From: Bacillota bacterium
GTDB lineage: Bacteria; Bacillota; Clostridia; Clostridiales; Clostridiaceae
Direction of reading: 5' to 3'
DNA length: 6,657 nucleotides
NCBI GenBank assembly: GCA_023440105.1
Contig: JAEXSY010000420.1
Span: 1 to 6,657 of the forward strand
The translations under genes and the position numbers were made by a program. Positions 1 through 5,690 of this stretch are shown one piece after another. The notes beneath the pieces are model-generated. The model ran no database searches. It saw only the letters and a program-made list of their open reading frames with translations, and was not told the DNA's origin. Every line of letters begins with the position of its first letter. Position 1 is the stretch's first letter.

Positions 1-96
1 AAAGAGATAAGAACCAAAAGATAAGAGACAAAAGCGAAGAGAGAAGAGATAAGAAGCAAAAGATAAAAGATAAGAGATAAGAGATTAGAGATTAAG
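1..96. repeat. Purine-rich heptanucleotide tandem array
   Basis: Positions 5-95 can be read as 13 consecutive 7-bp units with no insertions or deletions. Five are exactly AGATAAG (starting at 5, 19, 47, 68 and 75). AGATAAA (61), AGATTAG (82), AGATTAA (89), AGACAAA (26) and AGAGAAG (40) are close variants, and the units at 12, 33 and 54 are more diverged. A 42-bp (six-unit) higher-order repeat is also visible: 3-28 and 45-70 match at 24 of 26 positions. The + strand is about 84% purine over 1-96. The first four bases fit the end of another unit, so the array probably continues to the left of the window. It lies outside any recognised gene and ends about 25 bp before the yybS ribosome binding site. 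Function is unknown. It resembles in kind the short tandem heptamer repeats known from some bacteria, but no family is assigned. Confidence 0.85.
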
Positions 97-134
97 TTGT
101 AAATTGAATGAATTAACTTGGGAGAAAATAAAGT

Positions 135-1136
135 ATGCAGAATAGTAAAAGCGCTAAGCCTGTTGTTGAGGCAGGGATTTTGTCAGCAATAATTGTAGTT
201 TTAATGATTATAAATTCTGGTTTTCCACTACTTGGGACTATAAGTATGTTTATACTTCCTATTCCAATGACTATATTAACAGTAAGGCATAATGTGAAGG
301 TATCCTTTATTGCTTTATTAGCCAGCACTATTTTAGGTGCTATGTTAATCGGCCCCATTGCAGCTATTTCAACTTTGTTCTTATATGGTCCTATAGGAAT
401 AACCCTCGGTTATTGTACTAAAAGGAAATTAGGTGCAGTTGATTCAATTCAGCTTACTTCTATAGGGGCAATTATAGGGATGATTGGCCAAAATGTGATA
501 TATGCTTATTTGGTAATGGGAACAAATTTAAAGGGAGCTTCAAGAGAATTTTATGATCTTATTATGGAATCTGTAACAATGACTAAAGAAATGTATGATA
601 GTCTAGGGGTAAGCCTAGAGGAAAACCCTGCATTTCAGTCATTTGCTGCTTTTACCTATGATAAATTTTTGCTTATGATAGTTCCTGTAATTTTGATTGG
701 CGGAATAGTAATGGCTTTTTTAAACTATATAATATCAAGAAATATACTTAGAAGAATGAAAATAGAATTGAAGCCTTTACCAGCCTTCAGTCATTGGTAT
801 ATAGACAATAGATATTTAGCTGGTTTGATAATATTCCTTTGTTTAGGTATTATATTACAGAGATATGATATCTTAGGAGGAGAGTATATATTCGTTACGG
901 CAATGTATATACTTAATTTAGTTTTAATTGTTATTGGCATTAGTGCCGTTTCTTATTTTTTGATAAATAAACTTCGGGTATCAAGGCTTATGGCTGCAAT
1001 TATATTAATTTTTATCTTTAATGGCTTTGGGGCAATGTTTATGATTTTGGGTTTTGTAGAAACTATTATGGATGGAAGAGATATAGCACCTATCAGTTTA
1101 AGAAAATTAATTACCAGGAAGTTTGAAAAACAATAG
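135..1136 (+). CDS. yybS: YybS/DUF2232 family polytopic membrane protein
   Basis: This is a 333-residue integral membrane protein of unknown biochemical function. Hydrophobic segments lie near residues 12-31, 33-50, 55-72, 75-93, 106-128, 176-200, 226-241, 250-276 and 284-308, giving about eight or nine membrane helices. A more polar stretch sits at about 130-172, and the C-terminal tail is short and basic. No signal peptide or catalytic motif is visible. The call rests on this topology and length, plus the position directly before gdpP, the usual place of yybS in Firmicutes. The DUF2232 fold is thought to resemble the substrate-binding S components of ECF transporters, which would suggest small-molecule uptake, but no substrate can be inferred. 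The ATG at 135 has a GGGAGA ribosome binding site at 120-125. No convincing promoter was seen immediately upstream, so transcription may enter from the left. The identity as DUF2232 is fairly sure; the function is open. Confidence 0.9.
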   Translation: MQNSKSAKPVVEAGILSAIIVVLMIINSGFPLLGTISMFILPIPMTILTVRHNVKVSFIALLASTILGAMLIGPIAAISTLFLYGPIGITLGYCTKRKLGAVDSIQLTSIGAIIGMIGQNVIYAYLVMGTNLKGASREFYDLIMESVTMTKEMYDSLGVSLEENPAFQSFAAFTYDKFLLMIVPVILIGGIVMAFLNYIISRNILRRMKIELKPLPAFSHWYIDNRYLAGLIIFLCLGIILQRYDILGGEYIFVTAMYILNLVLIVIGISAVSYFLINKLRVSRLMAAIILIFIFNGFGAMFMILGFVETIMDGRDIAPISLRKLITRKFEKQ

Positions 1137-1151
1137 CCTCAATATATATGT

Positions 1152-1159
1152 AAGGAAGG
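1152..1159 (+). promoter_or_regulatory. Ribosome binding site deciding the gdpP start
   Basis: AAGGAAGG lies 8 bp before the ATG at 1168. A longer reading frame could begin at a TTG at 1123 inside the end of yybS. That would place this Shine-Dalgarno sequence inside the gene and would add a polar, basic extension before the first membrane helix. The ATG is therefore preferred. Confidence 0.8.
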
Positions 1160-1167
1160 CGAAGTAT

Positions 1168-3120
1168 ATGAATAATCGAAATGGTATAATTGCATTAATA
1201 CTAATAGCAATACTATTTTATAGAGGTAGTAATCTTATTGCAGCAGCAGCACTTATTGTGCTCATTGCACTTAATATATATGGTATTATACAGGAAAGAA
1301 TCAAAAAAAGAGAAAATAAGCAGTATCTCAAGGGTCTGTCTAAGGACATGAATCAAGCAGCAGATGAGACTTTGATTAGGTATCCATTTCCTATTCTTAT
1401 TTTAGACAGTGAAGGGAATATTTTATGGTATAATACTTCATTAAAGGATATATTTCCTGATGACCTTCCCTTGGGAAATAATATCAAGTTTTATGTAAAG
1501 ACAATAAGTGTTGAAGAGATTTTCAAAAGAAAGACTGAGCTTTATAGAGATGTTATTATAAATAAAAAGCATTATAATGTCTATCCCAGGATTATAAAGA
1601 GAACCTCCTCAAAAAACAAGGAGGAAAAATCCGTAATTTTGTATTTCCACGATATTAGCAATATTAAAGATTTAATAGCTACCACTGAGAGTGTTATGCT
1701 CATAGAGGTTGATAATATTACTGAGGTGGTTAAAAGCACAGAAAATGATAATGCTCCTTTATTAATAGCGGAGATAGAAAGAACTATAAATAATTATGCT
1801 AATAATTTAAACGCTATGATAAAGAAATATGATTCTAATAAATATGTATTGTCCATTCCAGATAGCCTGGTTAATGGTCAAATAAACAAGAAGTTTGATA
1901 TTTTAGATACTGTAAGAGAAATAAATCTCGGAAATAAGTATGATGTTACCTTAAGCATAGGAGTAGGAAGAGGTGGAGCAAATCCTCGGGAAAACTATAA
2001 ATATGCTAATATGGCTATAGAGCTTGCATTAGGCCGTGGAGGGGACCAGGCAGTTATAAAGTCTGGTGATAAGGTATCCTTCTTTGGAGGCAATACCAAG
2101 GAGGTTGAAAAGAGAACCAGAGTAAGAGCGAGAGTAGTCGCCCATGCCTTAAAGGATTTAGTATCTGAAAGTGATAAAATATTTATAATGGGACATCGTA
2201 ACCCTGATATGGACTGTATAGGCTCTGCTATTGGAGTGGCTAGCGCCATAAGGCAGCTGAACAAAGCCTGCTATGTAGTGCTGCCTGAGGACCATAAGGC
2301 CGTGGATTTTTTTGTTAAAAAACTCATGGAGGATAAGGATTATGATGAATTATTTATTACACCAGATAAATGTCTCAATGAATTAGAGGATAATAGCCTT
2401 CTTATAATGGTGGATGTCCATAGCAAGGGCTATGTGCAGGACTTACAGATAGCTGAAAAAGCTAAAAGATTAGTTATAATAGATCATCATAGAAGAAGCC
2501 CTGATTCTATAGAAGGTGCATTGCTTACTTATATAGAAGTATATGCCTCCTCTACCTCAGAGCTTGTCACAGAAATAATACAATATATTTTTGAGAGACC
2601 TAAGCTAAAGCAGATTGAAGCAGAAGGACTTCTTGCAGGTATAACTATGGATACAAAGAACTTCTATTTTAAAACAGGAGTTCGTACCTTTGAGGCTGCT
2701 TCCTTTTTAAGGCGCCTAGGAGCAGATACTATAGACATAAAGAAAATGTTCAGCGATGATTTTGAAAGCTATGTTAAAAAAGCAAAAATAATTACTTCAG
2801 CTAAGGTTGAGAACAGTGTAGCTTATGCTATCTGTCCTGAAGCCATAAATGATATAGTTCTTGCTGCCCAAAGTGCTGATGAACTTCTAAATATTTCAGG
2901 TATTCAAGCCTCCTTTGTTCTTGTTAAAATAGGAGAGGATATAAATATCAGCGGAAGATCCTTTGGTGATGTTAATGTACAGGTAATTTTAGAGGCTTTA
3001 GGTGGAGGAGGTCATATGACCATAGCTGGAGCTAAGATTTCTGGCACAACTCCTGAGGAGGCCTTAAAACAGCTCAAGGCTGTAGTTAATAAACATTTAA
3101 AGGAAGGTGAAAAAAAATGA
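1168..3120 (+). CDS. gdpP: Cyclic-di-AMP phosphodiesterase GdpP (YybT)
   Basis: GdpP hydrolyses the second messenger c-di-AMP to linear 5'-pApA and so controls potassium and osmolyte transport and envelope stress responses. From the ATG at 1168 the protein has 650 residues, close to the roughly 655 usual for the family. Domains in order: two N-terminal membrane helices (about 6-18 and 21-41); a PAS-like domain (about 65-165; known to bind heme in the Bacillus homologue); a degenerate GGDEF domain (about 170-305) in which the diguanylate cyclase signature is replaced by residues such as DSNKY (222-226); a DHH domain (about 330-500); and DHHA1 (about 555-645). All expected metal and catalytic motifs are present: HRNPDMD (H343, D347, D349), DVH (D416, H418), DHH (439-441), D495 and GGGGH (612-616). 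The enzyme domains should face the cytoplasm. It lies 31 bp after yybS and overlaps rplI by 4 bp (ATGA), so translational coupling is likely. In studied homologues ppGpp inhibits the activity. Confidence 0.97.
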   Translation: MNNRNGIIALILIAILFYRGSNLIAAAALIVLIALNIYGIIQERIKKRENKQYLKGLSKDMNQAADETLIRYPFPILILDSEGNILWYNTSLKDIFPDDLPLGNNIKFYVKTISVEEIFKRKTELYRDVIINKKHYNVYPRIIKRTSSKNKEEKSVILYFHDISNIKDLIATTESVMLIEVDNITEVVKSTENDNAPLLIAEIERTINNYANNLNAMIKKYDSNKYVLSIPDSLVNGQINKKFDILDTVREINLGNKYDVTLSIGVGRGGANPRENYKYANMAIELALGRGGDQAVIKSGDKVSFFGGNTKEVEKRTRVRARVVAHALKDLVSESDKIFIMGHRNPDMDCIGSAIGVASAIRQLNKACYVVLPEDHKAVDFFVKKLMEDKDYDELFITPDKCLNELEDNSLLIMVDVHSKGYVQDLQIAEKAKRLVIIDHHRRSPDSIEGALLTYIEVYASSTSELVTEIIQYIFERPKLKQIEAEGLLAGITMDTKNFYFKTGVRTFEAASFLRRLGADTIDIKKMFSDDFESYVKKAKIITSAKVENSVAYAICPEAINDIVLAAQSADELLNISGIQASFVLVKIGEDINISGRSFGDVNVQVILEALGGGGHMTIAGAKISGTTPEEALKQLKAVVNKHLKEGEKK

Positions 3121-3563
3121 AAGTGATATTACTTTCTGATGTTAAAAACTTAGGTAAAAAAGGTGAGGTTGTTAATACTTCTGATGGCTATGCGAGAAAT
3201 TTTCTTTTTCCTAGAAAGCTAGCACAGGAAGCAACAGCTGAAAATCTTCATATATTAAATGCTAAGAAGGAAACAGAAAGAAGAAAGAAGCTTGCAGAGA
3301 TTGAAGAAGCACAAAGAATAGCTGAAAAGCTTAAAAATAAAGAGATAAAAATAACAACAAAAACAGGAGATAATGGAAGGCTCTTTGGAGCAATAACCAG
3401 TAAGGATGTAGCGGAGCTTATTAATAAGGAGTACGGCACTGCAATAGATAAAAAGAAGATAGTTATGGATACTTTAAAGCTTGTAGGAAGCTATGATATT
3501 GAAGTTAAAATTTATCCTGAAGTATCTACTAAAATGAAGGTGGTTATTGCCTCAGAGCAATAA
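3117..3563 (+). CDS. rplI: 50S ribosomal protein L9 (bL9)
   Basis: bL9 is a structural protein of the large ribosomal subunit that binds 23S rRNA near the base of the L1 stalk and affects translational fidelity and frame maintenance. The 148-residue product has the normal family length. The N-terminal RNA-binding domain carries the bL9 signature: MKVILLSDVKNLG at the start, then G13, G16, V18, G24, Y25, N28, F29 and L30. It leads into the typical long, charged connecting helix (about 41-75, rich in Lys, Glu and Ala) and the C-terminal domain (about 80-148, with NGRLFGAIT). The start codon overlaps the gdpP stop as ATGA, with an AAGGAAGGTG ribosome binding site at 3100-3109 inside the end of gdpP. 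Its position after gdpP is conserved in Firmicutes. No truncation or other anomaly was seen. Confidence 0.98.
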   Translation: MKVILLSDVKNLGKKGEVVNTSDGYARNFLFPRKLAQEATAENLHILNAKKETERRKKLAEIEEAQRIAEKLKNKEIKITTKTGDNGRLFGAITSKDVAELINKEYGTAIDKKKIVMDTLKLVGSYDIEVKIYPEVSTKMKVVIASEQ

Positions 3564-3568
3564 GGAGG
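3562..3568 (+). promoter_or_regulatory. Strong ribosome binding site supporting a TTG start for lonC
   Basis: AAGGAGG overlaps the rplI stop codon and stands 10 bp before the TTG at 3579. The first in-frame ATG (3606) is 37 bp from this site and has no comparable Shine-Dalgarno sequence of its own, so TTG is the better start. Confidence 0.75.
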
Positions 3569-3578
3569 ATAAATAGTT

Positions 3579-5483
3579 TTGAAGGATAAATTTTCCGTAG
3601 ATGAAATGCAGGACATTATAGATGGTGGTTTGAGCATGGACTCACAGATTAACGTTCTTTTAGAGGTTTTGAAGAATGTCCTGGATGAAGGTGCTGTAAG
3701 AGCAAGAACTGTAAAGTTCAAACTGCAGAAATATATTAAGTCCAAGAAGATTAATGAAAGAGTTTATGCATTAAATATGATTGCCAGTGATGGTAGAGGT
3801 AAGGTACAGTCAGTTCCTGAGGCTGAAAAGATTCAGGAGGCCTTAGAGGATACTTATGAATGGGTATCTGAGGAGCTGGCAAGAAGATATATACAGAAAC
3901 AGATTGAAGATAAGGTAGAAGAAGCCATAATTGAAAGACAGGATAAATATGTCGATGAAATGAGGCTTAATATAATCAAGAAGCAAAAGGGACCAGAGAA
4001 TACTAAGACTCTAAAAAAGTACTCTGAGCTTAAGGAGCTAGGTGAAAGAAAGACTACAAAAAATCTTATGAGCTTTATAAGGCCAAAAAGCTTTAAAGAG
4101 GTAATAGGGCAAGATAGGGCTATAAAATCATTATTATCAAAGCTCTCTTCCCCTTATCCACAGCACATAATACTTTATGGGCCACCAGGAGTAGGTAAAA
4201 CCACAGCAGCGAGACTAGCTCTAGAGGAAGCAAAAAAGCTTAAGTTTACCCCTTTTGATGAAGATTCTAAGTTTGTTGAGGTAGATGGTACAACTCTTAG
4301 ATGGGATCCAAGAGAAATTACTAATCCCCTCTTAGGCTCTGTCCATGATCCAATTTATCAAGGAAGCAAGAGGGATCTAGCAGAGATAGGTGTTCCTGAG
4401 CCTAAGCCGGGACTAGTTACAGAGGCCCATGGAGGAGTACTTTTCATAGATGAAATAGGTGAACTGGATAATATACTTCAAAATAAGCTTCTAAAGGTTT
4501 TAGAGGATAAGAAGGTGGAATTTTCCTCCTCTTATTATGATCCTGATGATGAAAATACTCCGAAGTATATTAAATATCTATTTGAAAATGGAGCACCAGC
4601 GGACTTTGTACTCATAGGTGCTACCACTAAGGAGCCTGGTGATATTAATCCAGCACTCCGTTCTAGATGTACTGAGGTTTATTTTGAACCTTTAAACTCT
4701 ACTGATATAGAAAAGATAGTAGAGGATGCAGCTAGGAAGCTTAAAGTCACCCTAGAGGAGGGAGTTGCCTCCTATATAAGCAGATATACCATTGAAGGTA
4801 GAAGAGCAGTAAATATATTATCTGATGCTTATGGTAATCTTTTATATAATTTAAAGGATGATATGGAGGAGACTGTAACCATTACTAAAAAGGATGTAGA
4901 AGAGGTAATTTCCATAGGAAGGCTTACCCCTTATGAAATCCTTGATATCTCAGAGGATTATGAAGTGGGACATGTGTATGGTTTAGGAGTTTCTGGATTT
5001 TTAGGCTCTACCATAGAAATAGAAGCTTCTGTTTTCCCTGCTAAGGAAAAAGGAGCAGGAGTGGTTAGGTTTAATGAAACAGCAGGTTCTATGGCAAAGG
5101 ATTCTGTGTTTAATGCAGCCTCTGTAATAAGAAGAGTATCCGATAAGGATTTAAAGGATTATGACATTCATGTAAATGTAGTAGGGGGAGGAAACATCGA
5201 TGGTCCTTCTGCCGGAGCTGCTATTACAATCTGCATTATGAGTGCCCTTTTAAATAAGCCTATAAGACAGGATGCAGCAATTACTGGAGAGATATCTCTA
5301 AAGGGTAAGGTAAAGCCTGTAGGTGGCATATTCGAAAAGGTATATGGTGCTAGAAGAAAGGGTATTAAGCTAGTTATTGTACCTAAGGATAATTTAAATG
5401 AGGTACCTCATGGCTTAGAAGATATAGAGATTAAGGCTGCAGAAAGTATCGAAGAGATAATGGAGCTTTTATTTGAAAAATAA
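3579..5483 (+). CDS. lonC: ATP-dependent protease LonC (Lon family, sporulation-associated)
   Basis: This is a 634-residue AAA+ serine protease expected to unfold and degrade cytoplasmic proteins in an ATP-driven ring. Residues 1-165 form a charged, probably helical and partly coiled-coil region with no membrane segment, unlike the N-terminal membrane anchor of LonB. The AAA+ module (about 168-450) has Walker A GPPGVGKT (201-208), a LonB-like insert containing HDPIYQGS (256-263), Walker B VLFIDE (287-292), sensor 1 GATT (347-350), arginine-finger candidates R361/R363 and a sensor 2 region at EGRRA (406-410). The C-terminal Lon protease domain (about 455-634) has the catalytic serine in GPSAG (S544) and the partner lysine in GGIFEK (K587). 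There is no Lon substrate-binding N domain, so it is not LonA. The subfamily is confined to spore formers, so a sporulation role is inferred rather than shown. The TTG start is chosen from its ribosome binding site. It is probably co-transcribed with rplI (15-bp gap). LonB is the main alternative, but lack of the anchor and the locus favour LonC. Confidence 0.94.
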   Translation: MKDKFSVDEMQDIIDGGLSMDSQINVLLEVLKNVLDEGAVRARTVKFKLQKYIKSKKINERVYALNMIASDGRGKVQSVPEAEKIQEALEDTYEWVSEELARRYIQKQIEDKVEEAIIERQDKYVDEMRLNIIKKQKGPENTKTLKKYSELKELGERKTTKNLMSFIRPKSFKEVIGQDRAIKSLLSKLSSPYPQHIILYGPPGVGKTTAARLALEEAKKLKFTPFDEDSKFVEVDGTTLRWDPREITNPLLGSVHDPIYQGSKRDLAEIGVPEPKPGLVTEAHGGVLFIDEIGELDNILQNKLLKVLEDKKVEFSSSYYDPDDENTPKYIKYLFENGAPADFVLIGATTKEPGDINPALRSRCTEVYFEPLNSTDIEKIVEDAARKLKVTLEEGVASYISRYTIEGRRAVNILSDAYGNLLYNLKDDMEETVTITKKDVEEVISIGRLTPYEILDISEDYEVGHVYGLGVSGFLGSTIEIEASVFPAKEKGAGVVRFNETAGSMAKDSVFNAASVIRRVSDKDLKDYDIHVNVVGGGNIDGPSAGAAITICIMSALLNKPIRQDAAITGEISLKGKVKPVGGIFEKVYGARRKGIKLVIVPKDNLNEVPHGLEDIEIKAAESIEEIMELLFEK

Positions 5484-5509
5484 CCGCAAGGTTTTAATAA
5501 AGCTATGGA

Positions 5510-5548
5510 AAGGGTGGGGAATTATTCCTCACCTTATTTTTCTTTTTT
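5510..5548 (+). terminator. Rho-independent terminator after lonC
   Basis: AAGGGTGGGGAA (5510-5521) can pair with TTCCTCACCTT (5525-5535) around a TTA loop. This gives an 11-bp stem with one bulged G and one G-T wobble. An A and then two T runs (TTTTT at 5537-5541 and TTTTTT at 5543-5548) follow. It should end the yybS-gdpP-rplI-lonC transcript and separate it from dnaB. A smaller 4-bp hairpin with a GCAA tetraloop (5482-5493) overlaps the lonC stop and is probably incidental. Confidence 0.9.
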
Positions 5549-5557
5549 ACTTATAAG

Positions 5558-5586
5558 TTTTATTGAGGCTTTTTTTAAGGTATAAT
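5558..5586 (+). promoter_or_regulatory. Possible upstream sigma-A promoter of dnaB
   Basis: A perfect -10 hexamer TATAAT lies at 5581-5586. The -35 candidate at the proper 17-bp spacing (TTTTAT, 5558-5563) is poor, and there is no extended -10 TG. In such A+T-rich DNA a TATAAT match is weak evidence, so this is a secondary candidate. Confidence 0.4.
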
Positions 5587-5599
5587 TATAAATAGCTAC

Positions 5600-5628
5600 T
5601 TGATAAATTTTGAAGTTGTTGTAATAAT
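5600..5628 (+). promoter_or_regulatory. Probable sigma-A promoter of dnaB
   Basis: The -35 is TTGATA (5600-5605, five of six consensus positions). A 17-bp spacer separates it from the -10 AATAAT (5623-5628, five of six). TG at 5620-5621 gives an extended -10. Transcription would start near 5635, leaving a leader of about 56 bases before the dnaB ATG. It lies after the lonC terminator, as an independent dnaB promoter should. Confidence 0.6.
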
Positions 5629-5690
5629 ATATATGCATTAAAATTATTATTGGGGAATTAATAGTAACATTAGGAATAGAGGTGAAGACT

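Noticed and set aside
1..96. CRISPR array
   Set aside because: The unit is 7 bp and contiguous, without 25-40-bp direct repeats separated by unique spacers, and no cas gene is nearby.
97..132. Possible yybS promoter (TTGTAA at 97 or TTGAAT at 104)
   Set aside because: No acceptable -10 occurs at the right spacing; the best option (AATAAA at 127) would overlap the ribosome binding region.
1123..1167. Possible 15-residue N-terminal extension of GdpP from a TTG at 1123
   Set aside because: The TTG lies within yybS without a good ribosome binding site, while the ATG at 1168 has AAGGAAGG at ideal spacing and starts directly before the first membrane helix.
1604..1624. CCTCCT/AGGAGG inverted repeat inside gdpP that could hide an internal Shine-Dalgarno site
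   Set aside because: The only in-frame start after it is a TTG at 1639, 14 bp away, inside the PAS/GGDEF boundary. A short A-rich loop with a 6-bp stem in purine-rich coding sequence is likely chance.
1995..2264. Minus-strand open frame within gdpP
   Set aside because: It is fully antisense to conserved GdpP coding sequence covering the end of the GGDEF-like domain and the first DHH motif, and its product resembles no known protein. Other minus-strand frames (113-358, 3248-3439, 3512-3745, 5907-6146, 6431-6640) are also antisense to well-supported genes.
3499..3528. Possible lonC promoter in the end of rplI (TTGAAG with a -10 candidate near 3522)
   Set aside because: The -10 match is poor at both 17- and 18-bp spacing, and the sequence is constrained by coding for bL9. 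No clear sigma-F or sigma-G type element was recognised either.
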